NCBI GenBank assembly: GCA_020848035.1 | Contig: JADLAX010000007.1 | Coordinates: 1 to 64,000 of the forward strand | Source: Anaerolineae bacterium | GTDB lineage: Bacteria > Chloroflexota > Anaerolineae > Promineifilales > Promineifilaceae | DNA: 64,000 nt | Reading direction: 5' to 3' | Part shown: positions 41,815-49,766 of the stretch, in pieces | How positions within the stretch are numbered: position 1 is the stretch's first letter | How the letters are laid out: each line of letters opens with the position of its first letter | The notes under the pieces: model-generated | Seen by the model: the letters and a program-made list of their open reading frames with translations, nothing else | What the model was told of the DNA's origin: nothing | The model's database searches: none | Translations under genes and position numbers: made by a program

Positions 41815-42721
41815 AAAACGATATCGGGTGATGGTTCCCGATTTTCAATTTGTGCAGCTTGTGGTTGCCGGGGTGGGGGGAACTGGCTCAGCCGTAGCCA
41901 TCGATCTGGCACGCCTGGCATATCACTGCCAGGAGAATGGACTACCGGTGATGATGCAGCTGGTTGACGGCGACAAGGTGGAACCAAAAAATGTCGGACG
42001 CCAGCAGTTCTCGATGTACGAGGTCGGTGAAAACAAGGCGACGTCCATGGCGCGGCGGCTGAACCTCTGGCTTGGGCTGGATATAACGGGCACCCCCAAG
42101 ATGCTAACAGAAAAAACGAAACTCATCTTCAACGACGGCCGTATGAAGCCGCTGCGAATCATTGTGGGTGCAGTAGACAACCATAAGGCGCGCCGGGCCA
42201 TTGCCAAACATGCGCAGAAATCTGGCGCATGGTGGGTGGATGCGGGCAACGGCGAATTCAAGGGCCAGGTTCTACTCGGCAATTATCCGCAGGGTGGGAT
42301 TGAGGTAGCCGAGGACCTGGCCCTGATGAACGGGTTACCCGCTCCAGACAAACAGATGCCGGAGCTGCTTGAAGAAGAGGACAAACCAACGCTGGAGTTC
42401 GAGGATTGTGCCTTACGCATCTTACGCGATGAGCAGAGCATCAACATCAATCGGTTGATGGCCACGTATGCGGCGCAGGTGGTTTACGACCTGATCATCA
42501 AGCGGGAGTTGGATTACATGGCGATTCATACCAGCTTCCGGCCGCCCAGCACAACGGCCGTGCCTGTCACCCGCCGCACGCTTGAGCGGTATGGCGAAGT
42601 GAAGGAAGTGCCCGCAAAGTACGACCCCAAGGACATGGACCCAGAGGAGTTTGACGACGAAGAGGATTTTGAACAGTGGTTGCTGGACATGGAAATGGAA
42701 GGCGAGGAGGAGCTGCCGTAA
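41795..42721 (+). CDS. E1/ThiF-like PRTRC protein
   Basis: 308 residues from the ATG at 41795, with GAGGTGGG upstream. The Rossmann motif AGVGGTGSA is at residues ~25-33. LVDGDKVEPKNVGRQQF has the adenylating Asp and the N-x2-RQ motif of ThiF/E1 enzymes. A Cys in FEDCALRIL is a candidate active site. It should adenylate the C-terminus of a ubiquitin-like partner. The end is very acidic. TAATG couples the next gene. Confidence 0.8.
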   Translation: MLKIDIEKRYRVMVPDFQFVQLVVAGVGGTGSAVAIDLARLAYHCQENGLPVMMQLVDGDKVEPKNVGRQQFSMYEVGENKATSMARRLNLWLGLDITGTPKMLTEKTKLIFNDGRMKPLRIIVGAVDNHKARRAIAKHAQKSGAWWVDAGNGEFKGQVLLGNYPQGGIEVAEDLALMNGLPAPDKQMPELLEEEDKPTLEFEDCALRILRDEQSININRLMATYAAQVVYDLIIKRELDYMAIHTSFRPPSTTAVPVTRRTLERYGEVKEVPAKYDPKDMDPEEFDDEEDFEQWLLDMEMEGEEELP

Positions 42722-43116
42722 TGTTTCAAATGGATGAATCAGCTATTCAAATTCCACAAGAAAGTGGTGCAGACGTGTGGCAAAACGGCCGTACGGGCGA
42801 GATGGCCAACTTTGCCGTATTCAAGGTTTATCACACTCAGGACGGTTCTGGCCGCATTCATTACCAAATGGAGCGGGAGGGCGTGGCAATTGCCCCAAAC
42901 CCTTTCACTGGCCGGGTAGAAAAGTACACCTTTATTTTGTCGCCACCGATGGGCAGCCGACCGAAGTCTGCCAAACCTGCGGGGGATATGCCCAATTTTG
43001 GTCCGAAGCCGCAGTATGCTTTCTGGGAGGATTGGGGAGTCATCTTGGGCTTTGTGGGTGGCCTCCTGTTTTGGGTCGCGACTATTTACTGGCTGTGGAG
43101 GCTGGTATGTCGATAG
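42721..43116 (+). CDS. C-terminally anchored membrane protein
   Basis: 131 residues; soluble beta-rich part, then one strong membrane helix near the end (WGVILGFVGGLLFWVATIYW). Coupled to the E1-like gene by TAATG. It could tether the cassette to the membrane. Unknown. Confidence 0.55.
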   Translation: MFQMDESAIQIPQESGADVWQNGRTGEMANFAVFKVYHTQDGSGRIHYQMEREGVAIAPNPFTGRVEKYTFILSPPMGSRPKSAKPAGDMPNFGPKPQYAFWEDWGVILGFVGGLLFWVATIYWLWRLVCR

Positions 43117-43688
43117 AGTTGGGTCGCTACCGGTTGATCGTCCTGGATCTGGCTTCTGTTTTGCATCGAGACAACGGCCATTTTCACCTGATGCCCTCCG
43201 CGCAAGAGTGGCTGGCACAGCAGCCAATGCGCGCTCCGGATCAGACGCCGTTCATTGCAGTGGTTGAATACCTGCCCATTGCCGTGGGATCCAGGTACAC
43301 GCCGCTTGCATCCAGACTGACACGCCGGTTGCCCATCGATGGAGCCAGGTCGCTGCTCGGCCGGTGGCCGGACCCGGCTGTGCTGCGCCTGTGCCAACGT
43401 CTTTATGGCAACGGCCCCAGCCTGCTTCTGGGCAACTCTCAACTTCATTTTGTGGCGGCCCAGTCAGTTGGCTTTGATTTCTGTTTTGTTCAGGCACTCT
43501 TTTCACCGAGCAAGCAGGTGCAGGCAGGCGACCCCACGGCACGATGGTGCCCGCGCTGTGGGCCGAAGTCTCTGTTAGTGGTCGGTGGTCAAAACGAAGA
43601 CAAGTTGACCTGCTCATCTTGTGGCTACCGTACCGATGCGCCTGAGTCCATCAAATTGTTGAATAGCGGCGCTGCACGGTTGCTATGA
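43107..43688 (+). CDS. Zinc-ribbon hypothetical protein
   Basis: 193 residues from the ATG at 43107; the longer frame upstream overlaps the previous gene and is rejected. The C-terminus has a zinc ribbon: CPRCG...CSSCGYRTD. The N-terminus (YRLIVLDLASVLHRDNG) is HAD-like at most. Function unknown. Confidence 0.55.
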   Translation: MSIELGRYRLIVLDLASVLHRDNGHFHLMPSAQEWLAQQPMRAPDQTPFIAVVEYLPIAVGSRYTPLASRLTRRLPIDGARSLLGRWPDPAVLRLCQRLYGNGPSLLLGNSQLHFVAAQSVGFDFCFVQALFSPSKQVQAGDPTARWCPRCGPKSLLVVGGQNEDKLTCSSCGYRTDAPESIKLLNSGAARLL

Positions 43689-43707
43689 AACCGTTTGAAA
43701 CTATAAT
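43680..43707 (+). promoter_or_regulatory. Promoter of the prenyl synthase with a tandem box
   Basis: TTGCTA (43680) and a perfect TATAAT (43702) are 16 bases apart. TGAAAC at 43686 and 43696 (reverse-strand GTTTCA, 10 bp apart) fill the spacer. The regulator of the boxes could thus control its own signalling cassette. Confidence 0.75.
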
Positions 43708-43733
43708 TTGGGAAACCTTGGGAGAGGTGCTTT

Positions 43734-44672
43734 ATGCATATAGAGAAAACCCGTTTGTGTGGTGAATCGGCAATGGCCAATTATGATTGGCCGTTACTGC
43801 GGCGATTGTGGGAAGAGGCGACCAGTAAGCCGCGCCCCAGCTGGTACTTGCCGGAGCTGGTGACCATGTGCTTTGTGGACCAGTGCGACGAGGAAGTGTC
43901 GGCCAAGTTGGCCGCAGCGCTGGGGATGGCTCAATTGGCAATCAAGTTAATCGACGACTTGCTTGATGCTGAGCCAGGTGGGGTACAGGAACAGGCCAGC
44001 GCTGGGGAGGTGGCCAACATTGCCTGTGCCTTTCAGGCTTTTTCTTCCGACCTGGCGCTTACGTCGTTTCATCCAAATACACCTTTTGGTAAGCCTGCTG
44101 CAGCTATCATTGCCCGGCTACTGCATGAGACGGCCTTTGGCCAAAAGCTAGACTCATCTGAGGCGTTTACAGAGGAAGAATATTGGGTGACCGTGCAGTG
44201 GAAATCTACGCCATTCTACAGGCACGCTTTTGCCTTGGGCGCGCTGCTGGCGCGGCATCATGGGGCCACTGTCGATGTGCAGTTGATTCGGTCACTGGGG
44301 ACGATTTTTGGCGAGATGGTGCAGGTGATTGACGACATGGTGGATGTAATGGCTACACCGGCGACCGGCGATTGGCATCGCAGCAACAATCTACTCATTC
44401 TGTTTGCAGAATTGACCGATGAGCACGGCCGTTTCGCAGAGCTAAAAACGGCAGTTCAGGGCGGTGCCGACCCCGAAACAGCCCAGCAGTATTTAATCGA
44501 CTGTGGGGCAGTGACTTACTGTGAGCACGTTGTGAAGGGGAAGTATGAAAGGGCGATGGAGCTTCTGGCTATTTTGAAGATTGAAGATAGTCCGTTGCGG
44601 AAATTATTTGACAGCCACTTGAGCGCCGTCTTAGTACCAACCAAAGGGCCAGACAGCATTCGCCTCGTTTAA
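43734..44672 (+). CDS. Polyprenyl synthase, ComQ-like
   Basis: 312 residues from the ATG at 43734 after GGGAGAGG. The all-helical isoprenoid synthase fold has both aspartate-rich motifs: IDDLLDAEPG (D74, D75, D78) and VIDDMVDVM (D200, D201, D204). In ComQXPA systems such a protein prenylates a Trp of the ComX peptide. Here a candidate peptide gene overlaps its 3' end on the other strand, and a kinase and regulator follow. A housekeeping prenyl-chain role is less likely in a phage. Confidence 0.75.
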   Translation: MHIEKTRLCGESAMANYDWPLLRRLWEEATSKPRPSWYLPELVTMCFVDQCDEEVSAKLAAALGMAQLAIKLIDDLLDAEPGGVQEQASAGEVANIACAFQAFSSDLALTSFHPNTPFGKPAAAIIARLLHETAFGQKLDSSEAFTEEEYWVTVQWKSTPFYRHAFALGALLARHHGATVDVQLIRSLGTIFGEMVQVIDDMVDVMATPATGDWHRSNNLLILFAELTDEHGRFAELKTAVQGGADPETAQQYLIDCGAVTYCEHVVKGKYERAMELLAILKIEDSPLRKLFDSHLSAVLVPTKGPDSIRLV

Positions 44673-44759
44673 CTGGGCACGAAGTTCTGCAACGGTTAAC
44701 CTTGGTTTTTCAGGCTTACTTTTGGCGAAATCAGTAATCGACAAGATGTTGCTATTCAC
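44631..44759 (-). CDS. Candidate prenylated pheromone precursor (ComX-like)
   Basis: A 42-codon minus-strand gene: GTG at 44759, TAA ending at 44631. GAGAGG lies 7 bases before the GTG, and an extended -10 box TGCTATAAT lies on the minus strand at 44823-44815. The peptide starts NSNILSITDFAKS, is basic and helical in the middle, and ends AVWPFGWY. ComX precursors are ~50 residues with the modified Trp near the C-terminus, so W37 or W41 would be the site. The gene is antisense to the last ~40 bases of the ComQ-like gene, and divergent from the kinase. I could find no other peptide candidate between them. Export and processing are inferred. Confidence 0.6.
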   Translation of the reverse strand: MNSNILSITDFAKSKPEKPRLTVAELRAQLNEANAVWPFGWY

Positions 44760-44769
44760 TGTTTACCTC

Positions 44770-44795
44770 TCTGAGCTACGAATCTAAGCTACGAA
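44770..44795. promoter_or_regulatory. Tandem 13-bp repeat between peptide and kinase genes
   Basis: TCTGAGCTACGAA (44770) and TCTAAGCTACGAA (44783) are adjacent direct repeats. They sit in the leader of the minus-strand peptide gene and just before the kinase start, a good place for a shared operator. Confidence 0.6.
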
Positions 44796-44804
44796 CTGGA
44801 TAGA

Positions 44805-47114
44805 ATGATGCTGCATTATAGCATAAGACGCCTTTTAATTGCCTTAGTCCTTTTGTCTTTTGTGGTTGCCGCCTATTTTTCGGCGCGCTACATCATTACG
44901 CCAGCGGTTATGATGACCGCCACGGACAAGGGGTTGGTGATTTACGATCAGCCCGAGTGTGATGTGTGCAGCCTTGAAATAGGCGATATCGTGGTGGCAA
45001 TTGAGGGGGTAGAATATGAGCCGGGTGTTTTTCTGGCTCCATTTGCGGGCTTTACAAATGGTGACGTGGTGAACATGTCGGTGCTGCGGGGCGGGGAGCG
45101 GGTGGAGGCGCAGCTGCGCATCCCTGCGTCTGACGGGTCTGAGGTGTTTGTAAAGCTGCTGGTCTTTGTATTCTGGATGCCGTTTTGGCTGAGCGCTGCC
45201 TGGCTGGCGTATTTTGCGCCGTTGGACAAGCGGGCCATTACGATGGCGGCTATGTTTTCGGTGTATGCCGTCTGGGTGGTGGCCGGGCTGGTGTCGTCGG
45301 CGTTTGTGTCGGCCGCTTCGGTAGTAGTGCACGTGGCTACCTGGATGCTGGTGCCACTGACGGTACAGGTGCATTGGGTATCGCCCAGCCCACTGCACTG
45401 GCGGGTGCCTCGATGGACGGCCGTGGGTTTCTACGGGGTGTTTGCTGTGCTGGTAGTAGCGGAGCTGTTTCAGATGGTGCCTCGCCAGCTGTTCAGCATT
45501 GGCACGGTTTTGATGGTGCTGGCTCCATTTGTGCTGCTGCCACTACACCGGGATAAGGCGCGCCTGAACGCACGCCGCATGATGTTGATGGGGGTGGTTA
45601 CATTGACGGTGCCCCTGGTTGCCTGGCTGCTGATTTCTTTCAATACAGAAACCAGCAGCAGCGCCTCGTCGGTAAATCTGATGCTGGTGGGGGGGTCGGC
45701 GCTGCTGGCGCTGCCGGTGTTTCCGCTGCTTTACGTATATGCCAATTACCGCCAGTATTTTTCGGCCAAAATGGAGCAGCGGTCATGGCGGGTGTTGGTG
45801 TTGTTGGTTTATATCTCCCTAATTCTGGTGGCGATTACAGCGGCAATCACCGTGGCCGGGCGGTCGCTGTCTATAAACGATCAGGCGATCAACTTGAGCC
45901 TGATTACCTCGACGATTATTGGGGTGGCCGTGGCGCTGGGAACAAACAGTGCGCAGAGCTGGATGAAGCGCTTTACCTACGGCGATTTTGAATCGCGCAT
46001 TAACCTGGCTTCGGTTCGTTTTTCGACGCAGATGACGGAGCTGACGGCTCCGGGCGACTTGGAAGCATTTCTGGCAGCCGAAACGCATGCCCAGCTGGGC
46101 GTGACAGCCTCGGCGCTGTACCTGGCCAGCCCAGAGCTGGTGTTGAAATATGTGGTGGGCGCGGCAGAGGGCGCGACAAAAGCCCCAGAGACGATCAGTC
46201 CTAATAACGACATTGTGGCGGGGTTGGGGAAGTATCGGCCGTATGTGGCGGGCAGCAGCCTGCCCTGGGCCAGGCTGTGCGTTCCTCTGTTGGTAGAGAA
46301 AGACCTGGTGGGGGTATGGTTATTGGGGCCACGGGAGAACGATGATTTTTATGCAGCCGGGCACATCCAGCAGCTGCAAGCGCTGGGCAACCAGGTAGCA
46401 GCGGTGGTGGAAATGCGGCGGCAGCAGCGCGAGATTGAGCGGCAGGTGGCCACGTTACTGGTGAAGGAAAAGGAGGCGGCGTTGGGGCGGGTAGTCACCT
46501 CTGTGGCCCACCAGTTCCGCAATCCGCTGCAAGTTATTATGGGGGCGCTGGAAGCGGACAATGATTACCAAAAGCCGGAAAACGAGTGGCTGGCATTGGC
46601 CTACCAGCGGGCGGAGCGGCTGTCTGACGTAGTTCGTTCTATTCAACGGTTTGCCACGATTAATGACCCAGGAAACGAAGCGGCGCAGCGGATTGATGTG
46701 CAGGAGGCGGTTAAAGAGGCGATGCTGCTCATTGAGCACCGGTTGAAAGAACAGGGGATTACGCTAGCTCTGGAAGATGGCGAACCGTGTTTTGTGATGA
46801 TGGGGGCGTCTGAGCTGACGCAGGCAGTTCTGAACTTGTTGGAGAATGCCAGCGACGCACAAGAAGGGGGCTGCATCCATATTGAGGTGAGCCAACGCAA
46901 TGGCACTGTTGTGCTGCGGGTGCGCGATGAGGGAGCGGGGATTGCTGACGGTGACATTGAGCGGGTATTTGAGCCGTTGTTCACGACAAAAAACGGGCTC
47001 GGTTTGGGATTGTGGATTACGCGTAGTATTATTGAACGAAATCGCGGGACAATAAGCGCCCAGAGTGCTTTGGGGAAAGGTTCTATTTTTACAATAACAC
47101 TCCCAGCAGTGTAA
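44805..47114 (+). CDS. Membrane histidine kinase, ComP-like
   Basis: 769 residues. Signal-anchor helix, then an outer PDZ-like loop (residues ~40-105, LEIGDIVVAIEGVEYEPG), then eight or so membrane helices to residue ~390. A GAF-like region (residues ~395-540) leads to HisKA (VAHQFRNPLQV, phospho-His569) and HATPase_c (NLLENASDA, RDEGAGIADG, NGLGLGLWI). The sensor half matches the layout of Bacillus ComP (PDZ-like loop plus multiple helices), although the kinase core is HisKA rather than HisKA_3. Only GGA precedes the ATGATG start. Confidence 0.75.
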   Translation: MMLHYSIRRLLIALVLLSFVVAAYFSARYIITPAVMMTATDKGLVIYDQPECDVCSLEIGDIVVAIEGVEYEPGVFLAPFAGFTNGDVVNMSVLRGGERVEAQLRIPASDGSEVFVKLLVFVFWMPFWLSAAWLAYFAPLDKRAITMAAMFSVYAVWVVAGLVSSAFVSAASVVVHVATWMLVPLTVQVHWVSPSPLHWRVPRWTAVGFYGVFAVLVVAELFQMVPRQLFSIGTVLMVLAPFVLLPLHRDKARLNARRMMLMGVVTLTVPLVAWLLISFNTETSSSASSVNLMLVGGSALLALPVFPLLYVYANYRQYFSAKMEQRSWRVLVLLVYISLILVAITAAITVAGRSLSINDQAINLSLITSTIIGVAVALGTNSAQSWMKRFTYGDFESRINLASVRFSTQMTELTAPGDLEAFLAAETHAQLGVTASALYLASPELVLKYVVGAAEGATKAPETISPNNDIVAGLGKYRPYVAGSSLPWARLCVPLLVEKDLVGVWLLGPRENDDFYAAGHIQQLQALGNQVAAVVEMRRQQREIERQVATLLVKEKEAALGRVVTSVAHQFRNPLQVIMGALEADNDYQKPENEWLALAYQRAERLSDVVRSIQRFATINDPGNEAAQRIDVQEAVKEAMLLIEHRLKEQGITLALEDGEPCFVMMGASELTQAVLNLLENASDAQEGGCIHIEVSQRNGTVVLRVRDEGAGIADGDIERVFEPLFTTKNGLGLGLWITRSIIERNRGTISAQSALGKGSIFTITLPAV

Positions 47115-47125
47115 GAGAGGTTCCG

Positions 47126-47857
47126 ATGGCCCACATTTTGGTGGTTGATGATGAGGACGATATTTGCCGCCTTATCCGGGATGCCTTTTATAGAAAAGGG
47201 CATGACGTGGATGTGGCGCACAATGGGCGGCAGGCTCTGGAATTGCTGCGACAATCCTTTTATGATGCGATGATACTTGACCTGGTGATGCCCGGCATGA
47301 CCGGCGAGCAGGTTTTGGATCATCGTGAGGAGTATGCGGAAACGGCCGTTATCATTTTGACGGCGCACAGTTCGACCAGCTCAGCAGTGAAGGCGCTGCG
47401 CACACAGGTGTCTGATTACTTGGAGAAGCCGGTTGAGCTGGCTCGGCTGGTGGAGATGGTGGAATCTTATATTGTTTGGCACAGCTACAAGGATTTCAAA
47501 GTCAATATTCAGTCACAGCGCGCCTTCTATAAGGGCGAGCTCATCGAAGGGATGACGGCAGGGCTGTTTTACATTTTTTCGATTTTTGTGAAATATCCCG
47601 GCCGGTACTTTACGCATCAGGAGCTGGTGACGCAGATGGTGAAAGAGTACCCGGATTATTTTGAAAGCGACACCAGGGCTTACATAGCCAAAAAGGTTAA
47701 TGCCGTTGGGGGAATTGACCGAATAACCGCCACACGCTACCTACGCCCGCAGATATCGCGATTGCGGCGGAAGGTGCTGGACCCGTTGGTGGGGCGCGAG
47801 GTGATTACGGATCAGAAGGGGGTGGGGTTTACGTGGGGCCGTTTTGATCTTGTGTAA
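47126..47857 (+). CDS. OmpR-type response regulator
   Basis: 243 residues, 11 bases after the kinase gene, with GAGAGG upstream. The receiver has DDEDD near residues 8-12, phospho-Asp52 (MILDLVMPG), Thr/Ser in ILTAHSS and Lys in LEKPVE. The C-terminal ~100 residues form a winged helix (FTHQELVTQMVKE, RYLRPQISRLRRKVLDP, ITDQKGVGFTW). OmpR-family regulators bind tandem direct half-sites 10-11 bp apart, so it is the best candidate for the GTTKCA arrays. Confidence 0.85.
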   Translation: MAHILVVDDEDDICRLIRDAFYRKGHDVDVAHNGRQALELLRQSFYDAMILDLVMPGMTGEQVLDHREEYAETAVIILTAHSSTSSAVKALRTQVSDYLEKPVELARLVEMVESYIVWHSYKDFKVNIQSQRAFYKGELIEGMTAGLFYIFSIFVKYPGRYFTHQELVTQMVKEYPDYFESDTRAYIAKKVNAVGGIDRITATRYLRPQISRLRRKVLDPLVGREVITDQKGVGFTWGRFDLV

Positions 47858-47906
47858 AAATTGAGGATTTGTTATAGTGGAGGCCTGCTGGTTGCAGTAG
47901 GTTTCA
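47850..47906 (+). promoter_or_regulatory. Promoter and tandem box before the replication gene
   Basis: TTGTGT (47850) and TATAGT (47873), 17 bases apart, then GTTGCA (47891) and GTTTCA (47901), 10 bp apart. CTATACA follows at 47911. Confidence 0.65.
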
Positions 47907-47921
47907 AAATCTATACAAGGC

Positions 47922-48019
47922 AAAAAAAAGCCCGGTGCTTTGGCGAGCATACCGGGCGGGCGCCACAGAGTGGCAGTGGATTCAGCCGCATTATATCATA
48001 TTCCCCTGTGACGCCACAA
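47922..48019 (-). ncRNA. Candidate minus-strand antisense RNA
   Basis: On the minus strand, TTGTGG (48019-48014) and TATAAT (47995-47990) are 18 bases apart, predicting a start near 47983. The RNA ends at a strong terminator: GCCCGGT..GCT paired with AGCACCGGGC, then T8 (47929-47922). It is about 62 nt and antisense to the leader of the replication gene, the arrangement of plasmid copy-control RNAs. Confidence 0.6.
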
Positions 48020-48093
48020 GCCTATATTTTTTATGGATCACCTGTTCTAGGTGATGTGGTGAAACATACGTGGGGATGGTAGAATTGGGCAAC

Positions 48094-48152
48094 TTTTCCC
48101 GACTGGAAACGGGAAAAACAAAACGACCAAATGTCCTGGAAAACATTTGGTC
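48094..48152 (+). promoter_or_regulatory. Two perfect inverted repeats in the rep leader
   Basis: TTTTCCCG/CGGGAAAA (48094-48117) and GACCAAATGT/ACATTTGGTC (48125-48152). TAGAAT at 48080 may be a -10 box. They could be operators or leader hairpins. Confidence 0.6.
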
Positions 48153-48261
48153 GCCGCAAACTTTCAGTGTTAGCCGCATTACGCTTCTGGAAAAGCGCCC
48201 CTTTAGTGGGGAGGGGGGATTTGTATCTCCCAGCGGCTTTGTTGCATAGAGGATAGCAAAA

Positions 48262-49473
48262 ATGGCAGCAGCGGTCAAGAGTTCGGCAGAAACAACCTGG
48301 AGAGCGACCCTCAGCGAGCTTGAGTTGCAGATGACGAAGGCCACATTTAACACGTGGCTGAAAGATGCGGTGTTTTTGCGGGTCGAAAAGGGCGTCTACG
48401 TGATTGGCGTACGGAACAGCCATGCAGTTGACTGGCTCACAAATCGGCTGGGGGACACGATCCGGCGCACATTGGCAGCGATTGCTGATACGGCCGTTGA
48501 TGTGCGTTTTGTGGTGGTGGACGTAGTTGAGAGTGAGCTGGCCCAGGACGACGAGGGTGAAGATGGGGAACGGCCGTTTTACTCGCGGCCTGACATCAAC
48601 GCCCAATGGTATGCTGTGCTAAAGGCGTATGCGGAAGCCCAAGACAGTTTGCAGCCATCATCCTGCCTGAAGCTGCTGAATAAATTGGATTTTTTGATTG
48701 ACGGTACAAACCTCAAGATTTTTTCTTCTGACCCCAAAGCTATTGAAAATTTGAATAGAATCGCCAACTGGCTGGAGGCCCTGCAAGCGCAGTTTCGTGT
48801 GGCGGGCCTGCTGGTGGATGTGTCATTGCACCAGGAGCCGAGCAGTAATGGCCGTGCCAATGGGCAAGCTAGCCAGGCTAGCCAGAAGCAGCAAACCAAG
48901 CGCAAGGGCAGCGATGACGGGGATGGACCGGTGCAGTATAGGAACATTCGGCCCCCAACGGATCCGCTGGGGTCTTTTGTGAAAACCAGCCATTATGCCA
49001 TTCGGTTCTGGCGGCCGTACCTGGGGCCAGATGTGTTTGATTTGCTGCAAATCATTAGCAGTTATGCTTATGAATTTGAGGTGTTACGCAAGGATGGGCC
49101 AACCCTGACAGCCCTCATTAACAAGATGGGGCGGGGGAAGGACACCAGGAAGCTCACCGGCAGAACAGGCAGCGGCAAGGGCGATAGCTACCGCGAGGGG
49201 TCTTATGGTTGGCTGAACGAGCTGCGGGATCATCGGCTGTGCGACTATTGGCAAGATGGGTACGGCCGTTGGGCTAAGAATTATTTCGACCACTTGACCA
49301 AAGTGAGCGACCTCCCACTACTAACCCCCAAACAGGTAGCACGATTATCCCCTGAAGACCAGGCAGAACACGAGGAATGGCTCCGGCTGCATACGGCCGT
49401 TGATTACGACGAATGGAGCCAGGACGGGCGTGAATCACGCATTCCAGAATTGCCTTTGCGAGAACACCCCTAA
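48262..49473 (+). CDS. Replication initiator with a DnaA_N domain
   Basis: 403 residues with GAGGAT upstream. Residues ~10-90 fit DnaA domain I (TWRATLSELELQMTKATFNT, VRNSHAVDWLTNRLGDTI). A flexible linker leads to a C-terminal half with many aromatic residues (SHYAIRFWRPYLGPDVFDLL) and an RTGSGKGDSYREGSYGW loop. There is no AAA+ domain, so it is not DnaA; the N-terminal domain could recruit host DnaB or DnaA partners. Iterons begin 23 bases after the stop codon. I take it as the plasmid-type initiator. Confidence 0.7.
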   Translation: MAAAVKSSAETTWRATLSELELQMTKATFNTWLKDAVFLRVEKGVYVIGVRNSHAVDWLTNRLGDTIRRTLAAIADTAVDVRFVVVDVVESELAQDDEGEDGERPFYSRPDINAQWYAVLKAYAEAQDSLQPSSCLKLLNKLDFLIDGTNLKIFSSDPKAIENLNRIANWLEALQAQFRVAGLLVDVSLHQEPSSNGRANGQASQASQKQQTKRKGSDDGDGPVQYRNIRPPTDPLGSFVKTSHYAIRFWRPYLGPDVFDLLQIISSYAYEFEVLRKDGPTLTALINKMGRGKDTRKLTGRTGSGKGDSYREGSYGWLNELRDHRLCDYWQDGYGRWAKNYFDHLTKVSDLPLLTPKQVARLSPEDQAEHEEWLRLHTAVDYDEWSQDGRESRIPELPLREHP

Positions 49474-49495
49474 TCACTATACGATAATCTATCCC

Positions 49496-49644
49496 GGCGG
49501 AGCGCCAGGATAGAAGTGTTCTATGGTGGCGGAGCGCCGGGATAGAGGTTGATTTCTATGGTGGCGGAGCGCCAGGATAGAAATTCTAAGTAGGCGGAGC
49601 GCCAGGATAGAGGGGGGTTTAAGTAGGCGGAACGCCAGGATATA
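49496..49644 (+). repeat. Five iterons (origin region)
   Basis: GGCGGAGCGCCAGGATAGA at 49496, 49528 (one change), 49563, 49593 and 49626 (three changes). Start-to-start distances are 32, 35, 30 and 33 bp, close to three helical turns. Each copy contains GGCG-GAG-CGCC. Confidence 0.85.
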
Positions 49645-49730
49645 CCTCTGGTATAAAGAACTAAAGACCATAGGGAGAAAAAAACAGATTTATATTTTTC
49701 TCTTTTTATTAAAAGAGATGTAAGTAAAGA
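49645..49730 (+). other. AT-rich stretch beside the iterons
   Basis: Nearly all A and T with AAAAAAACAGATTTATATTT and a TTTTTATTAAAAGAG segment. It is the likely strand-opening region of the origin. No gene is seen in 49473-49766. Confidence 0.6.
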
Positions 49731-49748
49731 AGGCCGCTTGGCCGACTT

Positions 49749-49760
49749 GGAGGTTAGACC
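49749..49760 (+). promoter_or_regulatory. GGAGGTTAGACC leader element
   Basis: Perfect copy, six bases before the ATG at 49767. Confidence 0.8.
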
Positions 49761-49766
49761 AGACCC

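Noticed and set aside
42777-43106. Extension of the zinc-ribbon protein by 110 residues
   Set aside because: It overlaps the membrane-protein gene in another frame; the ATG at 43107 gives a compact gene.
48262-49473. Chromosomal DnaA
   Set aside because: Only domain I is present; Walker motifs and the domain IV helix-turn-helix are missing.
49496-49644. Regularly spaced repeats read as a CRISPR array
   Set aside because: The 19-bp units have gaps of only 11-16 bp, the gaps are not spacer-like, no cas gene is present, and a replication gene and AT-rich DNA flank them.
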